Source: Geodermatophilus marinus (lineage in GTDB: Bacteria; Actinomycetota; Actinomycetes; Mycobacteriales; Geodermatophilaceae). Taken from it: a stretch of DNA of 64,000 nucleotides. The number at the start of each line of letters is the position of its first letter. Position 1 is the first letter of the stretch. A program made the position numbers and the translations under genes. Shown here one piece after another: positions 7,732-16,961 of the stretch. The stretch covers positions 1 through 64,000 of the forward strand of contig NZ_QVQH01000019.1 of NCBI RefSeq assembly GCF_003428645.1, read 5' to 3'. The notes below the pieces were generated by a model that searched no databases, was not told the DNA's origin, and was given only the letters and a program-made list of their open reading frames with translations.

Positions 7732-9483
7732 TCAGTCGGGCGGCCGGCCGTGCCGCGCGGCGTACCAGTCCCGGTACGCCGCCACCGCCGTCGGCAGGGT
7801 CGGGAAGACCCGGTCCTCGCCGACGCGGTCGAGCAGCCCGGCGGCGCCGAGGGCGTCGCGCAGGTCCTGCTTCACGCGCGCCATGGCGAACACCACGCCC
7901 CGGTCGGTGAGGGCGGCGCGCAGCTCGTCGAGGGCGTCCAGCCCGGTGAGGTCCACCTCGACGTTGGACTCGGCGTTGAGCAGGAACCACTCCGGGGGCG
8001 TCGGCGCCGCGTCGGCCGCGGCCAGGGCGCGGGTGCGGAAGTCCTCGGCGTTGGCGAACACCAGCGGGGAGTCGTAGCGGTAGACCACCAGGCCGGGGAC
8101 CAGCCGCGCGTGCGGGTGGTCGTCGACGTCGTGCATCCCGGCGATGCCGTCCACGTACCCGAGGATGCCGTCGTGCGGGCGGGCGACCCGTCGCATGAGG
8201 TCGGCGATCGACAGCGCGACCGCCACGCCGACGCCGGGGAGCACGCCGAGGGCGACGACGGCCGCGGTGGTGGCGAGGGCCAGCAGCAGCTCGCTGCGGC
8301 GGAAGGCGGCGAACCGGCGGAACTCGCCGACGTCGACCAGGCCGAGCGCGGCCCACACCACGACCGCCCCGAGCGCGGCGGTGGGGAACGCGGCGAGCAG
8401 GGGTCCCAGGGCGAGCACGGCGGCCCCGACGGCGCCGAGGGCGGCCAGCGAGTACAGCTGGCTGCGGCTGCCGAGCGCGTCGCCGACCACCGTGCGGCTG
8501 CCGCTGCTGCTCACCGGGAAGCCCTGGGTCAGCCCGACCGCGATGTTCGCGGCCCCGAGCGCGAGCAGCTCCTGGTCGGCGTCCACCCGCTCGTGCCGGC
8601 GCCCGGCGAATGCCCGGGCGGTGAGCACGTTGTCCGTGAAGCCGACGACGGCCACCCCGACCGCGGGCAGCAGCAGGGTGGTGAGGTCGTCGAGGGAGAC
8701 GCCCGGCCACGCCGGCAGCGGCAGGCCGACCGGCACCTCGCCGACGACGCCGACGCCGCTCTCCTGCAGGTCCCCCAGCGTGACCGCCGCCGCGGCGAGG
8801 ACCATGGCGATCAGCGGGGCCGGCGTCCGCGGGGACCACCGGTGCAGCGCCAGGAGCAGGACCAGCACGGCGGCGGCCAGGAGGGCCGTGGGCGGGTGCA
8901 CCCGGTCGAGGTTCTGCAGGAACGACCACACCTCCGCAGGGACGCCGGAGCCCTCCACGGGTACGCCGGTGACCCGCTCGAGCTGGCTGACCACCATGAG
9001 CACCGCGATGCCGGCCAGGTAGCCGACCAGCACCGGCTTGGAGAGCAGGTCGGCGAGGAACCCGACCCGCAGCAGGCGCGCCACCAGGCACACCGCGCCG
9101 ACGAGGAGGGCGAGCGCCGCGGCGAGCACCGCGTAGCGGGCGGGGTCGCCGGCCGCCAGCGGGCCGACGACGACCGCGGTCATGAGCGCGGTCGTCGACT
9201 CCGGGCCGACCGACAGCTGCCGGGAGGACCCGAGCACGGCGTAGACCAGCAGCGCCACCGAGACGGCCCAGAGGCCGGTGACCGGCGGCAGCCCGGCCAC
9301 CGTGGCGTAGGCCATGACCTGGGGCACCAGGTACGCGGCCACGCCCACCCCGGCGACCAGGTCACCCCGCAGCCAGGAACGGCGGTAGTGCACGAGCACG
9401 TGCAGGTTCGGGGCCAGCCGCCAGGCACCCGGCGACCCCACCGGCCGCGCACCTGCGCCGTCCGCCCTGCTCACGCCGGGCAT
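7732..9483 (-). CDS. SulP-family anion transporter with STAS domain
   Basis: Membrane transporter of 583 residues of the SulP/SLC26 family, which moves sulfate, bicarbonate or other anions. Roughly the first 400 residues are hydrophobic, with family stretches AYLVPQVMAYATVAGLPP and LGAANIAVGLTQGFPVSSSGSR. The C-terminal 140 residues form a STAS domain containing NAESNVEVDLTGLDALDEL. The substrate is not determined by sequence. The start is the ATG at 9481-9483; a start 27 bases upstream is also in frame. It is separated from the ABC exporter operon by 100 bases and appears to be a single-gene unit. Confidence 0.88.
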   Translation of the reverse strand: MPGVSRADGAGARPVGSPGAWRLAPNLHVLVHYRRSWLRGDLVAGVGVAAYLVPQVMAYATVAGLPPVTGLWAVSVALLVYAVLGSSRQLSVGPESTTALMTAVVVGPLAAGDPARYAVLAAALALLVGAVCLVARLLRVGFLADLLSKPVLVGYLAGIAVLMVVSQLERVTGVPVEGSGVPAEVWSFLQNLDRVHPPTALLAAAVLVLLLALHRWSPRTPAPLIAMVLAAAAVTLGDLQESGVGVVGEVPVGLPLPAWPGVSLDDLTTLLLPAVGVAVVGFTDNVLTARAFAGRRHERVDADQELLALGAANIAVGLTQGFPVSSSGSRTVVGDALGSRSQLYSLAALGAVGAAVLALGPLLAAFPTAALGAVVVWAALGLVDVGEFRRFAAFRRSELLLALATTAAVVALGVLPGVGVAVALSIADLMRRVARPHDGILGYVDGIAGMHDVDDHPHARLVPGLVVYRYDSPLVFANAEDFRTRALAAADAAPTPPEWFLLNAESNVEVDLTGLDALDELRAALTDRGVVFAMARVKQDLRDALGAAGLLDRVGEDRVFPTLPTAVAAYRDWYAARHGRPPD

Positions 9484-9574
9484 CCTGCCGCGCCCGGGCG
9501 GCCACCTCACCGACCGACAGCAGCTCCACGGGGCGCATCGTCACATGCCGGAGAGCCCGCCCGTCCCACCGCGG

Positions 9575-10795
9575 TCAGTCGGTGAGCTCCCGGACGACGG
9601 CGTCGGCGAGCAGCCGGCCCCGGTCGGTGAGCACCGCCCGGCCGCCCTCGTGCGCGACCGGGTCGAGCAGCCCGCGGGCCACCGCTACCGCCGCGCGCAG
9701 CCGACCGGCCGCCGACAGCGCGGTCAGCGGCAGCCCCGCGCGCAGGCGCAGCCCGAGCATCACCGTCTCCAGCGCGCGGTCGGCCTCGTCGAGCAGCTCG
9801 CTGTCCTGGACGGGGCTCTCCCCGCGCAGCAGCCGGCCGGCGTAGGCGGCCGGGTGCTTGACGTTCCACCAGCGCAGCCCCCCGACGTGGCTGTGCGCGC
9901 CCGGGCCGATGCCCCACCAGTTGGCGTTGGCCCAGTACAGCTCGTTGTGCCGGCAGCGGGCGGCCTCCGAGCGGGCCCAGTTGGAGACCTCGTACCAGTC
10001 GAAGCCCGCGGCCCGGAGGGTGGCGTCGGCCTGCTCGTAGCGGTCGGCGAGGACGTCGTCGTCGGGCATCGGCAGCTCCCCCCGGGCGACGCGCCGGGCC
10101 AGCCGGGTGCCCGGCTCGACGATGAGCGAGTAGGCGCTGACGTGGTCGACCGGGGCGGCGAGGACGGCGTCGAGCGAGGCCGCCCAGTCGGCGTCGGTCT
10201 CCCCCGGCGTGCCGTAGATCAGGTCGAGGTTAACGTGCTCGAAGCCGGCCGCGCGGGCTTCCCGGGCGGCCTCGGCGGCGCGGCCGGGGGTGTGCCGCCG
10301 GTCGAGCACGGCGAGCACGTGCTCGGCGGCCGACTGCATGCCGAGGCTGATCCGGGTGAACCCGGCCGCGCGCAGCCGGGCCAGGCCGGCGGGGGTGACC
10401 GTCTCGGGGTTGGCCTCGGTGGTGACCTCGACGTCGTCGGCGACGGGGAACAGCGCGCGGATGCCGTCGAGGACGGCGGCCAGGTCGTCGGCCGGCAGCA
10501 GTGTCGGGGTGCCCCCGCCGACGAACACGGTCGAGACCGGAGGCCGGTCGGGCCCCAGCAGGTCGGCGGCCTGGCGCAGCTCGGCCAGCGCCGTGCCCGC
10601 GTACTCGGCGCGGGCGGCACCGGACCCGAGCTCCTCGGCGGTGTAGGTGTTGAAGTCGCAGTAGCCGCAGCGGGTGGCGCAGAACGGCACGTGCACGTAG
10701 AGCCCGAACGGGGTGCCGGCCAGGCCGGCGCGGGCGGTGTCGGGAAGCCCGAAGGCCCGCGCGGGCGGGTCCGTGAGGGGCAGGGTGGTGCTCAT
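9575..10795 (-). CDS. hemW: Radical SAM heme chaperone HemW
   Basis: Radical SAM protein of 406 residues related to coproporphyrinogen III dehydrogenase HemN. The family member HemW binds heme and inserts it into respiratory proteins. The iron-sulfur motif CATRCGYCDF lies near residues 38-47 after YVHVPFC. Downstream are FVGGGTPTLL, EANPET, SLGMQS and the HemN C-terminal wheel domain. It has the HemW length and the short N-terminus lacking HemN-specific residues. The start is ATG, 47 bases from the divergent hydratase gene. Confidence 0.9.
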   Translation of the reverse strand: MSTTLPLTDPPARAFGLPDTARAGLAGTPFGLYVHVPFCATRCGYCDFNTYTAEELGSGAARAEYAGTALAELRQAADLLGPDRPPVSTVFVGGGTPTLLPADDLAAVLDGIRALFPVADDVEVTTEANPETVTPAGLARLRAAGFTRISLGMQSAAEHVLAVLDRRHTPGRAAEAAREARAAGFEHVNLDLIYGTPGETDADWAASLDAVLAAPVDHVSAYSLIVEPGTRLARRVARGELPMPDDDVLADRYEQADATLRAAGFDWYEVSNWARSEAARCRHNELYWANANWWGIGPGAHSHVGGLRWWNVKHPAAYAGRLLRGESPVQDSELLDEADRALETVMLGLRLRAGLPLTALSAAGRLRAAVAVARGLLDPVAHEGGRAVLTDRGRLLADAVVRELTD

Positions 10796-10842
10796 CTGCT
10801 CCCAGTGTGCCGCGCCGCGGGACGCCGGGCAGGATCCCTCCC

Positions 10843-11604
10843 GTGGCCGACGACCGGGTGCTGCAGGTGACCGTCTCGCACGGGGTGGCGACGCTGACGC
10901 TGGACTCCCCCGCCAACCGCAACGCCCTCTCGCGGGCGATGCGGGCCCAGCTGCGCGCGGCGCTGGCCGACGCGCTGGCCGACGACGCGGTGCGGGTGGT
11001 GGTCCTCGACCACACCGGCCGGGTCTTCTGCTCCGGGATGGACCTCTCCGAGGCCGCCGGGGGCGCCGCCGAGGACCAGGGCGTGCACGAGTTCCCGGAG
11101 ATCCTGGAAACGGTGTGGCGGGCGCCCAAGCCGGTGGTCGGCGCCGTCCGGGGCCCGGCCCGCGCCGGCGGGGTCGGGCTGCTGGCCGCCTGCGACGTGG
11201 TGGTCGCGGCCGAGTCGGCGACGTTCGCGTTCTCCGAGGTCCGCCTCGGCATCGTGCCGGCGGTCATCTCCGCGGTCGTCCTGCCGCGGATGGTGCCGCA
11301 CGTGGCGCACCGGCTGATGCTGACCGGGGAGGTCTTCGAGGCCGCGGAGGCGCTGGCCGGCGGGCTGGTCGACCGGGTCGTCGCCGGGGACGCGGTGGAC
11401 GAGGCCGTCGAGGTCCAGACCCGAGCGCTGGCCGCGGGCGCGCCGGCCGCGCTGGCCGAGACCAAGCGGCTGCTGCGGGCCGGCGGGCTGCGCGGGTCCT
11501 TCGACGAGCTGCTGGCGACCTCGGCGCGGTTCTTCGCCTCCGAGGAGGGGCAGGAGGGCATCGCCGCCTTCCGCGAGAAGCGCCCGGCCCGGTGGGTGCC
11601 CTGA
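10843..11604 (+). CDS. Enoyl-CoA hydratase/isomerase family protein
   Basis: Crotonase-fold enzyme of 253 residues, probably hydrating or isomerising an acyl-CoA intermediate. Visible family features are the N-terminal SPANRNALSRAM, the oxyanion-hole region AVRGPARAGGVGLLAACDVVVAAE and FSEVRLGIVPAVISAVVL. The typical catalytic Glu pair is not obvious from motif inspection, so the exact reaction is open. The GTG start at 10843 was chosen because upstream residues are not family-like. Transcribed divergently from hemW; the following oxidoreductase gene starts 52 bases downstream on the same strand. Confidence 0.82.
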   Translation: MADDRVLQVTVSHGVATLTLDSPANRNALSRAMRAQLRAALADALADDAVRVVVLDHTGRVFCSGMDLSEAAGGAAEDQGVHEFPEILETVWRAPKPVVGAVRGPARAGGVGLLAACDVVVAAESATFAFSEVRLGIVPAVISAVVLPRMVPHVAHRLMLTGEVFEAAEALAGGLVDRVVAGDAVDEAVEVQTRALAAGAPAALAETKRLLRAGGLRGSFDELLATSARFFASEEGQEGIAAFREKRPARWVP

Positions 11605-11656
11605 CGCGGCGGGGCGGCCCGGTGGCACCGGGACCGGCAGCGCCGGGGGCCGTGGC

Positions 11657-12595
11657 GTGAGGGCGGTGCGCCTGCACGGCGTGCGCTCCCGCCGGGTGTG
11701 CGTCGACGAGGTCCTCCCGCCCCGGGCCCCGCGCGCCGACCAGCTGCTGGTCCGGGTCGCCGCCTCCAGCGTCAACGGCACCGACCTCCGCCTCCTGCGG
11801 GGCGCCGTCCCCGTCACCGCGCTGCGCGGGCCGTTCCCCCTCGGCTTCGACGTCGCCGGGGAGGTCGTCGCCCGCGGCCCGGCCGTGACCTCGTACGAGG
11901 CCGGCGACCGGGTGCTCGGGCTGCTCGACCACGGCGGCGGCGGCCAGGCCGACCGGGTGCTCGTCCCGCAGTCGCGGGTCGCGCTGCTGCCCGCGGCCGT
12001 CGACCCGGCCGAGGCCGGCGCCCTCCCGCTGGCCGGGCTCACGGCGCTGCAGGCCCTGCACGGCGCGGCCGCCCTGCACGCCCGCCGCTCCCCGCGGGTC
12101 CTCGTCGTCGGGGCGGCCGGCGGCATCGGGTCCTACGCGGTCCAGCTGGCGAAGCTGGCGGGGGCGCACGTGACCGCGGTCGCCCGCCGCGAGCAGGCGG
12201 GGTGGCTGCGCGACCTGGGCGCCGACGAGGTGGCCGACCGGGACGACGGCCCGCTACCGGGCGGCGGGGAGCGGTGGGACGTCGTCCTGGACACACCCGC
12301 CGTCCTGCGCCTCGCCGAGGTCGGCCCGCAGCTGGCCGACGGCGGGGCCCTGGTGAGCACCGTCCCGCTGTCGGCGGACGTGCTGCGGGCCGGAGCCGGC
12401 CGGTTGCGGCGGCGCCGGGTGCGCTTCGCCGCGGTGCGCACCCGGGCCCGGCCCGCCGACCTCGCCCGGCTCGTCCGTCTGGTGGCCGCGGGCCGGCTGC
12501 GCGTCCCGGTGACCGGGCGGGTCCCGCTGGCCGGTGCCGCCGCGGCCTACGCCGACGGGGGCGCAGGGCGGGGCAAGCTCGTCGTCGTCATCTGA
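11657..12595 (+). CDS. Zinc-independent quinone oxidoreductase-like MDR protein
   Basis: Medium-chain dehydrogenase/reductase of 312 residues. The N-terminal GroES-like domain has PRADQLLVRVAASSVNGTDL and PLGFDVAGEVVARG. The nucleotide-binding domain has VLVVGAAGGIGSYAVQLAK. Structural zinc cysteines are absent, so it belongs with the quinone oxidoreductase-like NAD(P)H-dependent members; the substrate is unknown. Starts at GTG 11657. Followed 29 bases later by a 52-bp palindrome that separates it from the convergent selB. Confidence 0.8.
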   Translation: MRAVRLHGVRSRRVCVDEVLPPRAPRADQLLVRVAASSVNGTDLRLLRGAVPVTALRGPFPLGFDVAGEVVARGPAVTSYEAGDRVLGLLDHGGGGQADRVLVPQSRVALLPAAVDPAEAGALPLAGLTALQALHGAAALHARRSPRVLVVGAAGGIGSYAVQLAKLAGAHVTAVARREQAGWLRDLGADEVADRDDGPLPGGGERWDVVLDTPAVLRLAEVGPQLADGGALVSTVPLSADVLRAGAGRLRRRRVRFAAVRTRARPADLARLVRLVAAGRLRVPVTGRVPLAGAAAAYADGGAGRGKLVVVI

Positions 12596-12624
12596 GCCCG
12601 GACCGGCCGCACCGGTGCCCCCTC

Positions 12625-12676
12625 CCGGGGTCCTCCGTCTGTGAGTGCCATGGCACTCACAGACGGAGGACCCCGG
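12625..12676. terminator. 52-bp perfect palindrome between convergent genes
   Basis: Positions 12625-12650 are the exact reverse complement of 12651-12676, with GTGCCATGGCAC at the centre and no loop. It lies between the end of the oxidoreductase gene (12595, plus) and the end of selB (12708, minus), so it can end transcription from both sides. The RNA hairpin would have 26 pairs minus those lost in the turn. Confidence 0.75.
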
Positions 12677-12707
12677 ACGGCACACGAGGGCGGCCCGGGT
12701 CCGCGGG

Positions 12708-14483
12708 CTACCGCAGCCGGCGCGTGCTGTCGGGCAGCCGCTGGGTGACGCCGCGGGCGTCGAGCCACTCCATGAGCGGGACGGCGACCCGCCGCGTGGT
12801 GCCCCAGGCCGCCCGGGCCTGGCTGAGGGTGAACGGTGCGGGGAGGGCGACCAGCCGCTCCCGGGCGACCGCCTCGACCCCCGGCGCCAGGTAGACGCCC
12901 TCGGCGATGCGCACCAGCTGCCGCTCGCGGACGGCGGCGGCCAGCTCCCGCGGGCCCAGCGCGGCGGCGGCCAGGTCCCCGGCCTCGGGGGCGGCGAACG
13001 GGTCGGCGGCCAGCCGGGCCCGGATGCCGTCGACCGCGGCCTGCACCCGAGGCGGCAGCCCGGCGGCGGCCGCGACGACGCGGCCCTCCTGCAGGGCCAG
13101 CGGGGGCCGGACCGCGACCGGGACCAGCTCGGGGGCGGGCAGCTCGAGCGCGCGCTGGACCACGGCGACCGGCGGGCCGGGCTCCAGGGGGCGCAGCCGC
13201 CGGTAGCGGGTCACCACGTCCGGCAGGGCGGCCGCGAGCTCGTCGGGCAGGCCCGGGGCGAGCAGCCACGGCCCGACCTGCGCGGCGCCCTCCGGGACCG
13301 GCCAGCCCATCGCGGTGAAGTCGGCGGTGCGGACGACGCGGCGCCGGGCCAGGTCGGCCGCCGCCCCCGCCGCCCCGCCCGGCCGCGCGGAGAGCTCCGC
13401 GGCGCGCGCCCGCGCGGCCCCGCGGCGGCGCAGCTCGGGCGGGTCGACGTCGCGCACGTCGGCGCCGAGCACCCGGCGGGCGCCGGGGTCGCGGAGCAGC
13501 AGCCGGTCCCCCACGCGCAGCGGCAGCGGGCCGGCCAGCCGCAGCCGCACCGCCGCGCCGTCCAGCGGGCGGGTCCGGGCCGCCACCGCGGCCGAGCCCA
13601 CGTGCACCACCACCTCGGCCGGCAGCCGCGGGGCGTCCGCCGACCCCCACCCGCCCCCGGCCAGCAGGACGTCGACGTCGGAGGTGGCGCGGAAGGCCCC
13701 CGGGGTGAGCAGGGCGCTGCCGCGGGCGAGGTCCTCGACCGCCACGCCGCGCAGGTTCAGCGCCACGCGCGCGGTCGCCTCGGCCCGGCCGACCGGCTCC
13801 CCCAGCGACTGGACCCCGCGGACGGCCACCTCCCGGCCCCCGAGCAGCAGCCGGTCCCCGGCGGCGACCCGGCCGGCGGACAGCGTCCCGGTGACCACCG
13901 TGCCGGCGCCGCGGATCGGGAAGGCCCGGTCCACCCACAGCCGGACCGGTGCGGCGCGGTCGGGAGCGGGCAGGCCGGCCAGGAGGGCCTCCAGCGCCGC
14001 CGCGACCTCGGGGACGCCCCGGCCGGTGACCGCGCTGACCGCCACCCCGGGGACCTCGCCCATCGAGGTCGCGGCCAGCCGCTCCCGCGCGTCGGCCAGC
14101 ACCGGCGCGGTCGCGGCCAGGTCGGCCTTGGTGACCGCCAGCAGCGCGTGCCGCACGCCCAGGGCGTCGAGGACGGCGACGTGCTCGGCGGTCTGCGCCG
14201 ACCAGCCGTCGTCCGCGGCGACCACGACCAGCGCCGCCGGGACCGGGCCGACGCCGGCGAGCATGTTGCCGACGAACCGCTCGTGCCCGGGGACGTCGAC
14301 CACCGCCAGCCGGCGGCCCGAGGGCAGCGTCGTCCAGGCGAAGCCGAGGTCGATGGTCAGACCCCGGCGGCGCTCCTCCTCCCACCGGTCGGGCTCCATG
14401 CCGGTGAGCGCCCGGACCAGCGTGGACTTGCCGTGGTCGACGTGCCCGGCGGTGGCGACGACGTCCATGCCGGGCGGGCTCAC
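12708..14483 (-). CDS. selB: Selenocysteine-specific elongation factor SelB
   Basis: GTPase that brings Sec-tRNA to recoded codons carrying a SECIS hairpin. The 591-residue protein has the full layout: EF-Tu-like G domain (AGHVDHGKSTL near 12-22, DVPGHERFV, TKAD), domains II and III, and C-terminal winged helices that bind the mRNA hairpin, ending PLMEWLDARGVTQRLPDSTR. The GTG start overlaps the selA stop (GTGA); an ATG five codons later (14468) begins the strongly conserved part and is a fair alternative. The stop codon is UAG, the codon its own tRNA partner should decode. Reading through would add 16 residues before UGA. Confidence 0.93.
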   Translation of the reverse strand: MSPPGMDVVATAGHVDHGKSTLVRALTGMEPDRWEEERRRGLTIDLGFAWTTLPSGRRLAVVDVPGHERFVGNMLAGVGPVPAALVVVAADDGWSAQTAEHVAVLDALGVRHALLAVTKADLAATAPVLADARERLAATSMGEVPGVAVSAVTGRGVPEVAAALEALLAGLPAPDRAAPVRLWVDRAFPIRGAGTVVTGTLSAGRVAAGDRLLLGGREVAVRGVQSLGEPVGRAEATARVALNLRGVAVEDLARGSALLTPGAFRATSDVDVLLAGGGWGSADAPRLPAEVVVHVGSAAVAARTRPLDGAAVRLRLAGPLPLRVGDRLLLRDPGARRVLGADVRDVDPPELRRRGAARARAAELSARPGGAAGAAADLARRRVVRTADFTAMGWPVPEGAAQVGPWLLAPGLPDELAAALPDVVTRYRRLRPLEPGPPVAVVQRALELPAPELVPVAVRPPLALQEGRVVAAAAGLPPRVQAAVDGIRARLAADPFAAPEAGDLAAAALGPRELAAAVRERQLVRIAEGVYLAPGVEAVARERLVALPAPFTLSQARAAWGTTRRVAVPLMEWLDARGVTQRLPDSTRRLR

Positions 14484-15781
14484 CGGGCCGCCGCCAGCAC
14501 GGCGGCGGCCAGGCAGTCGTCGGCGGTGGGCGGCAGGCTGCGCAGGTCGAGCAGCGTGCGGTCGCCGGCGACGTGGCCGACGACCGGGGGCGTGCCCCGG
14601 CGCAGCGGCTCGGCGAACCCTGCCGGCAGCGAGACCGCGGCGCTGGGCAGCGGCTGCTCGGGCGCCCCGCCCCCGCCGACCCGCGCCCGGGAGCCCACCG
14701 CCACCGCGTCCACCCCGGCCGCGGACAGCCGGGCGGCCAGCGCCTCGGCCCGGCGGTGCAGCCCGGCGGCGTCCGCGGCGAGCATCTCCCCCACCGGCGG
14801 CAGCGGCCCGCGCAGGGTGGCCTCCAGCGCGGCCAGGGTCGTCTTGTCCACCCGCAGCGCCCGGTAGAGCGGGTGCCGGCGCAGCCGCTGCACCAGGTCG
14901 GCGCGGCCGAGCACCAGGCCGGCCTGCGGGCCGCCGAGGAGCTTGTCCCCGCTGGCCAGCACGAGGTCCGCGCCGTCGGCCAGCGTGCTCTGCAGGTCGG
15001 GCTCGTCGGGCAGCACCGGGTGCGGCCGCAGCAGGCCGGAGCCGACGTCGGCGACCAGCGGGACGCCGCGGCCGGCCAGCGCCCGGGCCAGCTCGGCGAC
15101 CGGCACAGCGCGGGTGAAGCCCCGGACGACGAAGTTCGACGGGTGCACCTTGAGCACCGCGCCGGTGCTGCCGGTGAGGGCGCCGAGGTAGTCGTCGAGG
15201 GCCACACGGTTCGTCGTCCCCACCTCGCGCAGGCGAGCGCCGGTGGCCTCGAGCAGCTCGGGGATGCGGAAGCCGTCGCCGATCTCGACCAGCTCGCCGC
15301 GGGCGATGACCAGCTCACCGCCCAGCGCCGTGGCGACCAGCGCCAGCGCGGCGGCGCAGTTGTTGACCACCAGGGCGGCCCCGGCCGCGGGCACCGCCTC
15401 GAGCAGCGCGGCCAGAGCGCCCACGCCGCGGGGGCCGCGGCGGCCGGTGCCCAGGTCCAGCTCGACGTCGGTGGTGCCGGCGGCGGCCGCCACCGCCTCC
15501 ACCGCCGCGGCCGACAGCGGGGCGCGGCCGAGGTTGGTGTGCACGAGGACCCCGGTGGCGTTGAGGACCGGCCGCAGGGACGACGCGGTGCCGGGCAGCG
15601 CGGCCACGACCGCGGCGACGGCGTCCCCGGGCACGACCTCGCCCTGCCGGACCCGCTGCTGCACCTCCCGGACGGCGACCTTCACCAGGTCCCGCCCCAG
15701 CCGGTCGGCGGCGGCCACCAGCCGCGGGTCGGCGAGCAGCGAGTCGGTGCGGGGCACCTGCCGCCGCGGGTCGGCGCTCAT
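14480..15781 (-). CDS. selA: L-seryl-tRNA(Sec) selenium transferase SelA
   Basis: PLP enzyme that converts Ser-tRNA(Sec) to Sec-tRNA(Sec) using selenophosphate. At 433 residues it is slightly shorter than the E. coli enzyme. The PLP lysine is Lys280 in ASGDKLLGGPQAGLVLG. Other family stretches are NATGVLVHTNLGRAPLS, VVNNCAAALALVATAL and VGTTNRVALDDY. It stands 50 bases downstream of the selenocysteine tRNA gene on the same strand and overlaps selB by 4 bases, so selC-selA-selB may be one transcript. Confidence 0.95.
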   Translation of the reverse strand: MSADPRRQVPRTDSLLADPRLVAAADRLGRDLVKVAVREVQQRVRQGEVVPGDAVAAVVAALPGTASSLRPVLNATGVLVHTNLGRAPLSAAAVEAVAAAAGTTDVELDLGTGRRGPRGVGALAALLEAVPAAGAALVVNNCAAALALVATALGGELVIARGELVEIGDGFRIPELLEATGARLREVGTTNRVALDDYLGALTGSTGAVLKVHPSNFVVRGFTRAVPVAELARALAGRGVPLVADVGSGLLRPHPVLPDEPDLQSTLADGADLVLASGDKLLGGPQAGLVLGRADLVQRLRRHPLYRALRVDKTTLAALEATLRGPLPPVGEMLAADAAGLHRRAEALAARLSAAGVDAVAVGSRARVGGGGAPEQPLPSAAVSLPAGFAEPLRRGTPPVVGHVAGDRTLLDLRSLPPTADDCLAAAVLAAAR

Positions 15782-15831
15782 CGACCGGAGCGTAGGCGCC
15801 GGGTGGGCGGGCGAGGGTGCGGGCGGGTGGT

Positions 15832-15927
15832 TGGCGGAGGCGGACGGGAATCGAACCCGCCTGACCGAGCTGCTCGGCCACGTCGGCTTTAGAGGCCGCG
15901 GGGGCCACCAGGCGCCCTGACGCCTCC
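15832..15927 (-). tRNA. selC: tRNA-Sec with anticodon CUA (reads UAG)
   Basis: A 96-nt tRNA on the minus strand, beginning GGAGGCG and ending with encoded CCA. The acceptor arm has 7 pairs (GGAGGCG/CGCCTCC) with discriminator G. The T arm closes on TTCGATT with 5-6 pairs, so acceptor and T arms stack to 13 pairs, as in bacterial tRNA-Sec. A long variable arm has a 7-pair stem (GGCCGAG/CTCGGTC, loop CAG). The anticodon stem CGGC/GCCG closes the 7-base loop CTCTAAA, where C32 U33 is followed by C34 U35 A36. The bacterial standard is CTTCAAA with anticodon UCA. It lies between selA and divergent selD, confirming identity. One base, A45, is unpaired in the 3' side of the anticodon stem. Confidence 0.92.
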
Positions 15928-15950
15928 GGGGCCCAGCCTACGGTGGGGCG

Positions 15951-16941
<991 letters not shown>

Positions 16942-16961
<20 letters not shown>

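Noticed and set aside
15885-15895. Alternative reading of the selC loop giving a UCA anticodon
   Set aside because: Only the loop CTCTAAA, closed by CGGC/GCCG, has U at position 33 and seven bases. No placement yields UCA.
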